Source: Clavelina lepadiformis (Eukaryota > Chordata > Ascidiacea > Aplousobranchia > Clavelinidae). From it: DNA of 64,000 nucleotides. Below the pieces are notes generated by a model. That model ran no database searches. It was not told where the DNA came from and saw only the letters and a program-made list of their open reading frames with translations. The stretch is from NCBI RefSeq assembly GCF_947623445.1, contig NC_135243.1, positions 19,414,479 to 19,478,478 on the forward strand, read 5' to 3'. This document shows, in pieces, positions 10,723 through 24,430 of this stretch; within the stretch, counting starts at the first letter, position 1; each line of letters starts with the position of its first letter. Both the position numbers and the translations under genes were made by a program.

Positions 10723-11809
10723 TAGGGTTAGTTCGGATATCAATAATTTTTACTATCCGGATAACGGATATATCCGTATATTTGGAATTTATCTAACCGG
10801 TTAACCGGATAATAACTGCTAAGTGAGACAATCGATTTCACGAGGTTTGCATGAAAAATGGATTGTAAAATCATTACACAGTTTTATTATAGATCTACGT
10901 ACACGGCTACTACACGCGCAGTACGAGCGAATACGAGAAAAATCAAATTTAAAACGAACGAACACGGCTACTACACGCGCACACAGTATAATACTTCTGA
11001 CATTTTGCACCGTTTGTGGTAGCTTGTATCCTCTTGCTAAAAATGCTTCTCTCAGTTGCTTACTAGTAGCTATGGTGTTGAAAGAAATTCTGTCCACAGC
11101 TGCTAGCTCTCCAGCGACTCTTTGGTTGGCTTAAAATAGTTTTCAATCGCACTAGTACCTGCGGAACATTTGTTTGTGTTTTCCAAAGAACCTTGTTTTG
11201 CTTTCTTTGTGTCAAGAACAATCTTATGTTTTAAACCAAAGTGGTTTCTCATTGCTCCTGTAGATCCACCTTTACAAGAAATCGTGTTTTCACAGGTTTC
11301 ACATTTTGCCCTCTCACCATTTCTTGATCGTAGAAAGTAGCCCCAAACTGGATTATCACTTTTGAAACGTTCAAATTCCATCTCTTAAATTTAACTTCAA
11401 TTAGCCTAACTCAATTAATTAATTAACAACTCAATTCAATCAATTAACTTCAAACTAGGTTGTAGACTTGTAGTCAAAGCTTTTCAACTGACACTTCACA
11501 GACTTTACCCTTGCCATGAGAATGCAGTCTTCTATTAAAAGAATCATTCATTATGCTTTCTTTGTGACGTGATAGTAAATTTCACTCGTGCATTTTACGA
11601 CCTAGTTGAAAGTATAAGACAATAGAAGTGTGAAAAATGGTTTAATTGCGCTCAGCGGGAGTCAGCCTCTACGTAACAAAGAATGTTCAAACTTATTAAA
11701 AAGTGTAAAACGCATTAGCAACGATACTCTTTTAACCGGCAGATTTATATCCGGATATCAGATAGAAAAAAACCCTGCGGTTAACCGCTATCCGGATAAT
11801 CCAACCCTA
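10723..11809 (-). mobile_element. hAT DNA transposon, internally deleted, with BED zinc finger
   Basis: The ends TAGGGTTAG.. and ..CCAACCCTA form a terminal inverted repeat, with TATCCGGATA subterminal motifs inside both ends. The element is flanked by a perfect 8-bp target duplication GTTTGAAG (10715-10722 and 11810-11817), as hAT elements make. On the minus strand, 11381-11103 encodes a BED finger (VWGYFLRS.., CETC, HFGLKH). After a one-base frame shift near 11110, the next piece (11097 downward) reads FNTIATSKQLREAFLARGYK, typical of the segment that follows BED in these transposases. The catalytic core is missing, so this is a 1.09-kb non-autonomous copy. Confidence 0.88.
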
Positions 11810-11817
11810 GTTTGAAG

Positions 11818-12808
11818 TAAGTTATTATAAAATAGAAATTCCGTGAAAATTAACTGCATCCGTTATATACGAAACTGACTCTCGGCAAACCACGCAGGTT
11901 CGCTAGGTCCCTATCTATTACAAGACATTTTCAAGTCAGAAACAATATTCTGTAGGCCTACTGTATTTTTTCTGTGCAGTGTTTCACTTCGAATGGATCC
12001 GTTCTATAATGATGTTTTTTCTCAAAGGTACTGAAGAATGTATCCGTTATAAGTGAGTTGAAATGCAATAAAAACAATAGGAAACCATTCAGACTAGAAT
12101 TTTACCTAATATATACCGTTATATGCGAGTTCTACTTCAATGTAACTTTGTCAGGTCTAAAAGTTTCCGGTATTGTAGGTGAAATTTAACTTTTTGGCCC
12201 AAAATTGCAATTTTAACTTTAAAGTCCTATTGCAAAAGTTAAAGATATATGATTTTACTGTATTAGAATTTCCTGAAATAATAGTCTTAAGGCATACTAA
12301 AGTGACATAAAAAATTTCAGGGAGCCCCATGCGGGATTTTTAGATTAAAGGCATTTTAGGTAATTTCACTTTAAAGCTACTTGTAATGAATTTTTGCGAA
12401 TTTAACGGATATTTTGCAGGAAACTAACATAACGTGTCGGCACACTCTCGTCCACCAGAAATGCTGGTGGCAGATTCACAATCGGTCTCCATTGTGCTTC
12501 TTAAGTATTCATGACACATTTTTCAACTCAGACTAGGTATCTTTGTCTTCTTAGGTCTAAGGATGACTCCAATGTTGACCAGCACTTGCAAATTCTGTGA
12601 AAATATTTATGTCAGCAGAACTTACATATCATACTGGGTACAAGTTTTTCTATATTACAGTTTAGTATGGTCAATTGTAGATGTAGGTCAAACAAGAATC
12701 ATTTTAACTGTGCTGGGGGACTTGTTTGAAAAACAGTTTAAAAATACCACGCCGCACTACTGTAGTTTCTATACATGGGTAAATGTCCAACAAAAGCTAA
12801 AATAAATT
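11818..12808. other. Intergenic stretch
   Basis: AT-rich with only scattered short frames. I see no exon chain, RNA gene or terminal repeat. It contains the 3' flank of the minus-strand NLR gene that ends at 12809. Confidence 0.5.
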
Positions 12809-15800
12809 TCAAACCGAATCATCCAATTTATTGAGAGATTCTTGAATCAATGACATCTCATCTTCATTTGCACTTCTCATACCAAATGTACTGGCAAAGC
12901 ACCAGCCCATTCCCAACTCGTGTGTTATGTATGGCAGGATCTCGCAAATGTCATGCACTGCGTTACTTTCAAGGTAATTGCCCACAAAGCTGAACATCTT
13001 GATCTAAAATTGCACATAAAGTCCATCAATTTACACAACATCCATGTTGAGACAAGTTACCCCAGAGATATCAGCACAGGCAATTCATAAAACATATATA
13101 AACAACTTGCAATAGTTAATCAGAGGAATCTTTACCGATTTCATGTGTTTAATGGCATCACAAAATTGTCGAAAGTAGGTTCTGGTTAAATGGCAGCTTG
13201 ATAGGTTCAGAACTTGTATGTTTTCCGCCAAAGACAAGATGTAGCAACATGAAAAAACCTGGTGAGCATTTAGCGGAGTTGCCCACAATTTCACGTTGAC
13301 GGGAGTGTATTCAGCGGCCTTTTTCCTGAGATACTCATCATTACATTCGTGAACATCACACCACAGATCCAGCAACCTTCGTTTGCTATCTACATATAAA
13401 TTGTGCAAGATATATATTAAGCCGCAGGAGTATTGTCGTTTAAATTCTATTTGCACTGAAGAAAGTTTAAAACAACTATATACAAACTGTTTGCTAAACA
13501 CTTTATTTTCAACAAACAACAATTCCACTTGTACTAATTGCACATTATACAAGTTCGCATAAAACATGTGGTTCGAGACTCAAGTTCATTTACCTCAAGT
13601 CAAGTTATTATTACATAGCTTATTCGTACTGTATAATTGCAGGCCTGAGCATCACAAAATGCCATAGAAAAACTGGAGGCTTACAATTACATCACAAAAC
13701 CATTGTCCGAAATGGAAATACTTAAAAATTTCTAATTCTTTGCTAGGTAATTTAAAGTCTTGTCGCAGTAGGTTGAAGGCACTTCTTGATAACGACAAAT
13801 ATTCGAAACATCTGACTATACGTTCTGCAGAGTAAGTCTTTTCTGAAAATAGAAAGCTACTCATAGCCCCAATTTGTTGATGCAAAATTAATTCCGGATG
13901 AGAAGATACCATACAATGCAAAAATCTTACTGCGTCTTAAATCTGTGACCATTGACAAAGTTTCAAGCACATATTAGTTGATAAGGTGGTAATGCAGCAC
14001 TTGACACCACAGTGAAATCTCTCGTAAGTTATATCCTTGAAAATCAACAAAGCAAATTTAGGAATTCCTGTTTTTTTCCAAAACGTGTTTGGGTTGAACC
14101 TCTATTATGCTATCTATTTGAGAAACTATCAATGCATCTTCAGTAGGTTGGAAAAATTTTTGCTTGGTGGAAATGTTCGACTTCAGGTAATCATAGTAGG
14201 CTATTACATTTATATCTACTTCAAAATTGGTCATTTCATCTACGAGTCTGCTTCAACTACAGGTTGCAGCTTTCATGGAGGTGCTGTCTCCACCTATTTA
14301 TTTACATTCCAGTATCTACGTACCAAACTTATTTCGTCCGCAATAAAAATTTGTTACTGATTTAACCATACAGTTCCAAACTTAAGGGACTGAAATAAAA
14401 ACCTTCTCTTCAACTGTTTCATTAACTATGGGTCTTCCGACAACTTAAATTTAAAAATTTTCATTGCGAACAATGGTCTAATGATTTAATAATAAACCTC
14501 CAGTTTTTCAATAGCATTGTGCGTTGTCCAGGCCTGTAATTGTAGTAAACCATGCCTAATTATGGTCAAGGCAAATTTTTTACCTGCATCGCCTTCGAAT
14601 TTCGCTGAAAACTCCTTCAGTTTCTGAATAATACTGTCAACCAGAATTTGCCTCTTCTCATGAATAAGGTCTCCTACAGAGTGAAGACATTGACATTTTG
14701 AAATGAAAAACAGCTTTGATAATTACCTTTGCTGTTAAAATAACACCTTGTTAAAAGATGATGTTACCTTGCAAGGGATATATGAATGAAAACACAAGCA
14801 ACTTTACCTACAGCTTTGAGCTCTCCAGTACTTTTGCGTTTGTAAGCAGTGTCTAAAAACATAAAGTTTTGGATCGATTCAAAGGGTATCAAACTGTAAT
14901 GTGTCTATACATTGCAAATTGCAAACACCAAGAATTAATGAAATTAACTTGCAGTAATCAACGCGATCTATTTCATGTAATAACCAAAAACACAGTTACA
15001 AGATCATTAATATAAACTGGCTGCATTAACTGATTAAGACACAAGCGCAATGATTCGGCTTTCAAAGGAAATTACCATTTCTGATTGATGTGCAGGACTT
15101 TTCTTCTTGAAAACCTTTAAATTAATGGAATAGATATTATAACAAAATATATTTTGAATATACACATAAGCTGTACAATCATTACGGGCTTGGAATAATT
15201 TCAATATCAGGATTAATACGAAGAAAGTGCTGCAGCTGTGACCATAATAATCATTTTAGCTTCAACTTTGTTAGTATGGCCTACCAGAAGTCAAATCCAC
15301 AAGCTGGCCACACACGAATCTTCTGACCATTGCCCAGCGATAAGTGAAAAGTTGCCCTTTCACTAGAGCTAGAAAGTCCTGTATTGACATGCTGTGGGTG
15401 ACGTGGTAGCCAGTGTAGTACTCCTGGAACGTTTGGTGACAGAAGATCATTTTTGTATCACCTTCAAATACCTTGCTTGTGATACCTTTGCGAGAGTGAA
15501 ACGTAATTATAATGTCTTGAACCTTCTCTGTACTAAGACCCTCCTTTCGAAGCTGATCGGTCTTGATGATTACAGTTGAGTTTTTTGTTGCCTGAAATGC
15601 AACTCTGCCAATCTGTGCAGACAGTTCTTCGATATTCTTATGTCTTGTGTTGTTACAACGTTTCAGGTTGTCAAGAACAGTGGCAAAAACCCTCGTCTGT
15701 GTAAAGGACTTGCATGACAAAGAGAGGATATTGCCAAATTTGCTGGATGGGTTGAGACAAGAAGCAACAACCAATTGAATCATGAGTGGATTTGAGCACA

Positions 15801-18800
15801 AACTGATGAGATGAGGGGCATGAGATTCAAGTGCTTCCCACATGGAACCAGCCTGATCACCAGCATATGAATAGAAGAGCTGCTTCGTGCAATCGTAAGT
15901 TAAGTCGCCCAGTAAGTAAGTTGCGGCTGGTCTACAAGATTTCGGAAGGAAGATGACGCTATGAGGCCGAGATGTGAAAACCAGGTGAGCGTCAGGAAGA
16001 AAACGTTTGTTGCAGAGATTGGACACAAGATCAGCCACTGGCAACGGGGTGTCGTAATCTTGTCTTGGCACTTTTTCCTTTAAAGTCCACTCTGCTTGAT
16101 CAATCCCATCAAATATAAATGCACACTGCTTTTGGTTGTGGACGATCCATTGAAAAGCTTCATCGCAAACTTTCTTTTCCAAATCGGGGTAGGCTTTACG
16201 TAAGAGCAGATCTTTCAATGTTAGAGGATCTGGGTAATTCATATCCATAAAATTCATTGAAAAACAGGCAAAATCTTTTGACTTAGCAAGCCTACTAGCG
16301 CAGGTAGATTTTCCAGATCCTGGGATGCCAATTAAGCAAACAAAATGAGGTTGATTTTCGCTCTGCAGCAAGTCTTCGAAATCAACTTGGAGCTCTTCCC
16401 GTATAGATAGGGTGGCAGTTGAGGGCAAATACTCCTCTGTCTTTGGTGCAGCTTCTCCTTGATAAAAAGATATCTTCATATAGGTGGGATGAACTTCAGG
16501 AATATCGCTCCCAACAACATCAATTCCCTGAAGTTGAATGTCATCCTCACGATACTTTTCCTGCAGCTCCAGGACTTTCTTAATCGCATTATCTTCATCT
16601 ATATAGAAGTAAGAACATTATACTTATATGAACAAAAATATTAAAAGGGTTCGACCCCAGCGGTTGTTAGAGGTATACGTTTTTACTCGTCGTTCTAGTG
16701 TTAAACATTTACCTTCACGAAATGCTAATTCCACCTAGCCTAAAAATTACAAAGATTACCTTGAAATAACCAAAATTACCTTTTTTCCGAAAATCGGTAT
16801 CCGCAATGGCTATAGAAGATGACCGTCCTTCACTGTTTGATTGCTTCTGCTCAGAGCCTGTCATAGCTAAACCTAAACCAACAAAGACGATTTAAAATAA
16901 GGTAATGTAATGTTCAATCGTAAAACGTTACAGAAAGCATGAGTTTATTTTTGATTGACCAGAAAGAAGATTAATAAGTGTCATCTTCATAATGTGTCAC
17001 ATTCATAGACATCTTATGTGTAATATTTACTCATAAGACATTTGTGGTCGCAAGAACTTTTAGTTTGTAAACATTCACTCAAAAGCTTTCAGTAACTGCT
17101 TTTTCACAACCAGCAACATGTGTGAACTAAGTTCAGTCCTAGATGTGGCATTAGAGACTTTCATTAAAAAGCTTAATAATGCTTTTCTTGAGTAAATTTT
17201 AATTTAATCTAGAAAACATAGAGACCGAATTACTGCTATATGCGATACCTATTAACAGTTTTAAAACATTATTGTTTTGACCATTCTCTAGCTGTGCACT
17301 GTAGTTTTGATACTTCGCTAACTGGTATGAGTGTTAGAAACAAGTATTAACAGTTGTGACACAAGCCAAGTCACTTATGGCTTATAGTCATGTCAACTCA
17401 TTTTAACTACTGTAACCTACATCACCAACCAAACTGAAGTCGTGTCATTGACCTGATTAAGCAAACCCGAATGGGTTAAGAAAAGCCTGGCAAAAATGAA
17501 GTTTTGTGTTTCACCAGTCGAGCCTTGTATTTGATCAAGTCAAGTCAGTCATGTTCATAAAGTGCAAGTCTTTAGGCACACCATGTTACCAAATATTTAA
17601 AATTTACGATTAACTTGCTACTAAGTAGGCTACTAACAAATATTCTAAACACTCGTACACAACACACGCACAATAGATAATTTGTTCCCATTCGTGAGGT
17701 CTTGCACAATCAATAGATTGGAATAGAAAATCTTGTATTGCGATTTGTAACAAAAGTAATTCAAAAATAAGAAACTACGTTCACGACGACTTCAATTAAT
17801 TTGGATTTTGACTTGAATCAAGTCAACCAAAAGTCAAGTATTTTTTAAGTTAAATGCTTTGAATTGACTTCAGTCAGAGCTTAAATTGGCTCGATTTGAC
17901 TTAAATAAGAAAAAATAACTTGGTTTCAACACTGATCTAAACTTTATCTTGCCGAAGTCTTGCGAGCACTTAGTGCTTTGAATCTACTGGTGAGTCACGT
18001 GTTGCGCTGTTAGTTGAGAATCTTATATAGCCTAATCAAAGAAACTTTGTCGATTTGCTTATGAGGAAATAAATTTTTGCGAGGTGTGTCTAGAATACCA
18101 CTCCTGATTCGTTACAACCACAAACAACTAGAGCTTATAGTTTTAAAACTAAGGAAAATTGGAGACTTCTTAGAAATAAGATCGTTTTCATATCAGTCTT
18201 ATCGAAATTACATATAGAAAAGTCGTCATTATCTCTCAAGAATGAAAAATGTGGTCATCATGAGCTTTTTCTGCCGATCCTTTTTACAGAACAGGAAACT
18301 TAATGTACAGTACATTGAAGCAAGAACAAGAAGTGACCCCGCATGTAACTAATCAAAACATATAGCATGATCAGAATGGCAGAGAGAAATGATAAATTTT
18401 GTTCACTTGTATACTTTGGCATCAGTTTGTCAAGGTGCATATTGGCGCAGTGCAAAAGGAATCTCTTGAAGAAATGTGAAACCGAATTAGCCTATAACGA
18501 CACGACGCTACTTCGTAGCCTAGCCTAGTGTTTGTTGTATTTTTTAAAGAAGACAATACCTTGATCGTGGACGTTGCACACCTTGTTACCGGAACCAAAA
18601 TTTAAATCGGAACTATTCGCCACGTCGACATGATGAAATTCTCTTTGATCGGCGTAATACCTATTGTTGTAATTCCGCTGATAATTTGGAGCAAACGTTA
18701 TGCTTACCGGTCCTAAAAATATCATAAATGCACAATAAGTATACAGCAGTGTGGTAATACCACAGATATCCTATAAAACAGATAGGATATTATTAAAACA

Positions 18801-21800
18801 TGCTTATAGGATATCTATGAGCAATTTGCTAAACTTGATATCTACCCATGCAGAGCCGATTGTCATCACAAACTAATCATATCAAACAAGCTTGGTAAAG
18901 TTATTGATAAACAGGTAGTGTCCTGTAGTTTTAATCGGTAAATACTAAACAGCGCTTGGCTATAAAGAGATAAAGTTTTTAAAAGTCTATATGCGTGGAC
19001 AGTGGAACCGAAACTTCGCATTATAGTCATACCAACAAAAACAATGTATAAAGTGAAAAATCTGAACATTAAAGCAAGTGAGAAACAGAACTTGCCATTT
19101 GCGTTGCCAGCAACCCTACTGACAAGCTCAAGAAAAACTCTCTCATGTGTCTCGCACGCAGGGAGTTGACCTTGTTGACCATTATCTTCGACGTGTTGAA
19201 AATTTTGAAACATTCCGTTGTTGCTGTTGTTTCGTACTAAAACAGTAGAAGAATTGTACGGGTGCTCTGAAAAGTATACCTTGCTGTAACCGCAGAATAA
19301 TCAACAAGATATAAATACAAAAATCTAATAGACCTAATACCGTGCGACCATATAAACCCAACAACATGAGTAAAAATCGCATTTTAATCAGGTATAAGTT
19401 ATAACATTACTGTATTACAAAAGCAACTTATCAAGTTACAGTATATATATATAGTATATAGTTAACTTATAGTATAGCCAATTTAACTTGAGGTTCATGT
19501 AAATTATCAGGAACTACAGTAGTTTTAAAGTTAAAAATATTAAATCGTAGTAATAGTAGGCTACCGCTATTAAAGAGTATATGATTTATCAACTTTCTCA
19601 AATTTATAGCCTAAATGTTAAGGAAATAAGAAAATAAATAAGACGTAAGGGCCTTTTGCGGAACCCTATAACAAATCAATTCACGAAACAAAAAAGAAAA
19701 AAAAACGGAAAAACAAGCAACTTATATATATTCAATACAATCACATTTCTTCAATTTTTGATCTCTAGCTACTGGAAGTCGTGCTGTCTAAAAAAGTATA
19801 TATTGTTGCTTGTTTAGAAAATAATAACAAAAGAACTGCATGAGACAGCACAGCGTTGTCTTTGGTGTTTATGCCAAAATGGTCACGTGGGTAGGTGGGC
19901 GTGACACTGGTAATGCCTGTTAACAAGAGCTTACAGCGTCTGAGTCTACAGATGTAACGTTCATGCGTAACCGAAAAATTGTCCTCAAGATTTTATAATG
20001 TGTAAGCAAATACTGAGCGAGACAAAGGGACTTCACAACTCTAACAAAAGAACTGAAAAGGGATCGGTCCAGAAGTAAACACCATATATCAATATACTGT
20101 ACGTGAGGCGTAATCCATAATGGAAAACAAGTTTAAGAAATTTCAGTAGCAGAAAAACACGAGTTCTAAATCCCCTCACAAAACAAGATATCTTGTCGCA
20201 ACAACATTTCCAGTGCAGGTGCGCTTTGCTATACTGGAAACACAAAACATTAATAAACCTTTGAACGAGCTTTCGTCATGCTGTAGATATGATGTATTTA
20301 GTTTTGATGAATGCTTCTTCATTAATGATGAATTTGGATGAACCATGGTTTGGAAATTTTATATCCAGGTTTTATTTTCGGAGAATTTCGTTATGTTATT
20401 AATTTTTTTGTTAGTTAGACTACTACTTTAGTCACTAAAATATCGCCAAAATACGGTATTTGTAAGACATCGCAACGTTTTCCAGGGAGTTTTTTTTATC
20501 TCACTGACGAAAACACATTAACAATGGCGATAGCCTTTCAAAAGTATAACAACAAAGCAGCGAATGAATTAAAAGACGAATTCCGATGAAGACCAAAAGC
20601 CTGGGTGTGTTCATTTTGTATGTTCCTATCTTATATAAGCGTATTAAGCGAACAGATATAAATCTTGATTCAAGAGATCTCCCTCTTTAGTCTATACCAG
20701 TGGTTCTCAAACTTTTTTAAAATAAAGTACGTAACGGTCCCCTAGCAATTTTTTAAATGTCTCACGGTCCCTTAAAAAATCAACACAAATAAACACAAAA
20801 CAACATGTTGGTTTTTATGGTATCAATGTGATGGGTGTACCTGCTTCTTTGCAACCAGTTCAGCAATATTCTAGTTCCGTTTTGGACAACGCAACCCTAA
20901 TATCGTGAATCACATTCAACCGGTTTCGAGCTTTTGGCTTGATGGCAAGTAGTGCCGTTTTTTTGGAAGGTGCTTCGCGGTCCCAGAAAATTGTCTCACG
21001 GACCCCAAAAGGACCGCGGACCCCAGTTTGAGAACCACTGGTCTATACAATGGTCTGCCGTTATGAATAATGAATACGGCGTTCACGTATTTCAGCCGCC
21101 ATTATCCTACAAGCAGGATTAAATATACGTGCAATCAACAGCTTTTCTAGGACTGCACCGATTAATCAGCAGATAATAATAATTGATAAAACATCTTTTC
21201 ACAGTGAAACAAACTTGAATTGTTAAGGGAATTATCCATATTCGAAACCAATTATGCTAATTCTACAAGCTATCAAAATGTCAATTTAAACCTATTGTGT
21301 TTAGACATTTTTAGGTGTGACGACATAACAATTTCACTCATTTTTCTGAAAAATTAGGATGGTGCATCGGGTAGCTTGGCTTCACTTTCTCAAGTTATGG
21401 CACAAACTTTATGGTAAAAGTGTCTCAAAGAGTTTCTTCATGATTTATTAAAACATAAATTGTTTTAAACCAAATCTCACTGAGCCAAGGCCAAACTTGC
21501 CCTTTTCGGTTACTATAACAACATAAATGGAGTTTACTGCGACGTTTTGAACGTAGTCGTGTAACTTTAAGCATGTCGCCCTTAAAACAAGCACAACAAG
21601 CATCCGATTTTACAAGTAACTATTTAGGTAGTCCAGTTCTACAGTTTCTTAACTATCCGAATAGAAGCTTCTATCAGTTTCTTATAAAGAAATAAACGTA
21701 CAACATATTACAATAACCAAGACCATGATATCTGTACGGAAAGGAACCTACGAGTAGGGTGTTAGTATCTCAGTATTATAGAAGCAATAGAGACTAGCAA

Positions 21801-22185
21801 TTCATAGGCAGTCAAGCCAAGACATAGGGGAAGTGAAACTCTATTTTTAGAAATGGCGCAACAGCCAAAATTCCTCTTGGCTATTGAAGCAATGCTTTTA
21901 CAGCATTATACACGATATGTAATACGGTAATGTGACAATGGTAGAAGCACATTAATTAAGTCAATGCGAACAATTTAAAACGGTAGAGAGTGTCATCTAA
22001 CCTTGACTGCTTGTTGAGCTTAGGGCAACTTCCTGCTGTGGCATGTTTATTTCTGTTGTTGCTTCTCTCTGTTCAATGCTGTCAATGTCAGCACGTTCTG
22101 TGGTTCGTGCTCTTTCGACATTTTGAGTTGGATTATTTGCTTCGATTCCAGATTGTCGGTTAGCGTTGACAGTATCTTGACTCAT
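12809..22185 (-). CDS. NACHT-LRR (NLR) protein
   Basis: Exons on the minus strand: 22185-22002, 19236-19120, 18712-18560, 16866-16780, 16598-15285, 15114-15076, 14852-14808, 14673-14584, 13929-13696, 13389-13136 and 13003-12809. With these borders the phases join, nearly all in phase 1, to about 903 codons. The first ~220 residues are Gln/Asn/Ser-rich and look disordered; no CARD, death or pyrin domain is visible. Exon 16598-15285 is the NACHT core: Walker A GIPGSGKST, Walker B FIFDGIDQ, sensor FTSRPHS, then FCHQTFQEYY of the winged-helix part. Small linker exons follow, and the last two exons read as leucine-rich repeats (VLNLSSCHLT, GNYLESNAV..ICEILP). NLRs are cytosolic sensors of microbes or stress. 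The exon 13929 donor (GTGATG, 13695) was chosen because it keeps phase; the three N-terminal exons are the least certain. The gene could also start at the ATG at 16864. Confidence 0.82.
17280..17940. repeat. Diffuse AAGTCAAGTC-type repeats in an NLR intron
   Basis: Short variants of AAGTCAAGTC and GACTTGA occur on both strands between about 17515 and 17920, including TTGACTTGAATCAAGTCAA near 17808, which is almost palindromic. This looks like the worn remains of an inverted-repeat element, but the ends cannot be defined. Confidence 0.35.
20698..21040. mobile_element. hAT MITE (343 bp) in an NLR intron
   Basis: The ends CAGTGGTTCTCAAACT and AGTTTGAGAACCACTG are a perfect 16-bp inverted repeat. 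An 8-bp duplication GTCTATAC flanks both sides (20690-20697, 21041-21048). There is no coding capacity. The terminal sequence is of the common hAT type found across animals. Confidence 0.95.
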
Positions 22186-23944
22186 TATTTAAGTGACTAT
22201 AACTATCCAGGAATCAAGGTTCTTTCCTCGGCAACTTACATCACAAAGCCAATGTAATGACAAACGAATTCTAATATGTCTAGTTTTTTATGAACTGTTA
22301 AACAAAACATCAAAGACTACAATCAAAGTGCGGATATGTACCACCATCTGAAATTGAAAGTAACGACACAATTGGGTCTAATACAGGTACGATGTAGGTC
22401 CAGCAATGTCCCGTGTCTACTGTAACTCGTGGGCGATAGGTTGAATGCACCCCAGCCAGAACACATTGGTGAAAACAAATTTTCAAGGAGCTTTTTGCCT
22501 AGGAAAGCAACAGTTTGCAAAACATATAATCTTACTTTCATTTTAATATGAAAAAATATTATGTATTGCAGCAGAGTAGCATTTGTATTGCTGTCAATAT
22601 TCATGGTGGCTACTGTAGTATTGTTACACAAATTGTAAGTTAAGTTAGGCCAAGGTAAAGCAAATATTCTTGTTACACACTAACGTATTCATATTTCTTA
22701 TCTATACACGAAACGTCGTAATTACATTCATACTGATTCCAACTTAATATTAAATAATTAATTTAATTTAATTAATTTAAACTTAGATGATTGGTTTCAT
22801 GCACCACCACTTACAATTTGTCATAATTTGCGTTTTTGCGAACAATTTTACCAAAATGTGATTAACCAATATACGTAGTATCAAACAATTTATTGTTCGG
22901 TGAAGTTGCAGACAACTTTTCTTGATTAAAAATGAACTTGTTTCAGAACATGCTCGTCACTTTATTTTATGACTCTCATGGAAATATCGACTTAATTCTT
23001 GACCCATTTACGGTATTTCGGTTGGATAAAGTTGATACATGCTAGCGTACGAGTATCACGGTGCTGTGCACGTCTAAAATCACTTATAGAACTAGCACTG
23101 AAATGTAGAAACATCAAGCATACAAAACACATAAATTAGCTTGTAAAATACACATTGTCAGAACTTTACGTAACACTAACAACCGTTGCCTGCCAACGGT
23201 CAAAACTGATTTTCCTAAGACACTGTGTATCAAAGTAATTAGAACTATTAGTGGCCATAACCTGTCAAGCAGTAGCATAATTTCTAGGACCAGACAGATT
23301 TTGCAATTCGTGCACGTCTGCATTTCAGAAAACCTGCTTGTGGCCTCAGGCTTTCACTTCCTTGTTTTGACGTTTCCGCTTGACTTCACTTCACAAAAGC
23401 ATGAGTCGCAAGTTCTAATTATGGACGTCTTAACAGCGTCGCCTTGTGGAAATTTACTTTGATAAAAATACCTGCAAGTGACGTGCGTTCATGTTCAATT
23501 CTTCTGAATATAGTTTGATGTCGAACAAATCTTGGAGTAAAATACTTATGTATAGTTATAATAATCTGCAAGACCTAAAATAAGATTACGTGTTCAGACG
23601 ATAACACGAAACCTATTTATCTTTGTTCCCGGTATACGATTCGTTACTCGCTTATGACTATCACTAGCGGTTAAGGCCGCGTTATGTTGATGTTTCATTG
23701 TGCTTATTATTACCCTATGCGCATATAAAGTAGGCTACATAAAGGAAATGTCATGGGCGTCAAATCTAAAATGAAGCAAAGTCTTATGACATTACACATC
23801 ATAGAGCGGAACCAATTGTGATTATCTTGAAGGAATATCTAGCTGTTTCTCCCCAAATTATTTCGACTCTGCGCTCTATAACAAATAAAGCCAGACAAGG
23901 ATTCGTGCCCAAACATTACCCACCATCATTGTGGTACATCTGCG
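22186..23944. other. Intergenic stretch upstream of the NLR gene
   Basis: Holds the presumed promoter of the minus-strand NLR gene just above 22185. There is an AATTAATTTAATT tract near 22745-22785. No exon chain, RNA gene or bounded repeat was recognised. Confidence 0.45.
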
Positions 23945-24350
23945 TCAGAGGACTACTTTTCTTGGAGAATTCGTATATGAGTTATGACTAAATAACAAAA
24001 TGCGGGGAAGACACTGTCTACTACATTCACACGTGGATGAAAAGGTGAATGGTGGATAATGGCGTCGATGGCGTTTGTCTTCGCCTTGCCGTATCAAGGC
24101 AGTCTCCATGTGCTGGACAACGTTGGCACTAACAGTGCGCCACACCTTCCTGCTTTCAGCTAGTGCACGACACCAGTTCATGCGCTAAAATATTGCTCTT
24201 CTTCAAAATAGAGTTCACGTGGCTCTTGCTCCGCTAGTTCTAACCTTCAACAGAGCGACGACCTTGCGTTATAGTACCACGCACAGGATACGTTGGGAAA
24301 GATGGTTTATGGGCATGCGAATGGTACAGCTGTTTTTGCTTCGCCAACGT
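23945..24350 (-). mobile_element. LINE fragment, C-terminal end of the ORF2 protein
   Basis: On the minus strand RWRSKNSCTIRMP (around 24350-24310) matches the RWxGHVxRM region, and 24181-23945 reads ALAESRKVWRTVSA..HMETAL, then CECSRQCLPRI..FSH. This is the degenerate tail of CR1/L2-like LINE proteins: the DRxxWR segment followed by a C-x3-C..RIGL-SH finger-like motif. At least one frame break lies between the two parts. No 3' tail is defined. Confidence 0.5.
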
Positions 24351-24430
24351 TGCAAAAGCAAGGAAAACATGCACATTACTATGATAGTTAAAGTGAAAAA
24401 CGGGTGCACCCGTCGTAGTCCAGCACTATC

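Noticed and set aside
10823-11134. 103-codon plus-strand frame
   Set aside because: It lies antisense to the BED-finger coding part of the hAT element and mirrors its sequence.
13085-13567. Reading the whole 160-codon minus-strand frame as one exon
   Set aside because: Only 13389-13136 has leucine-rich-repeat character and proper splice borders; the rest is intron that happens to stay open.
19440-19460. TATATATATAG run as a promoter
   Set aside because: Simple AT repeat inside an NLR intron with no gene start nearby.
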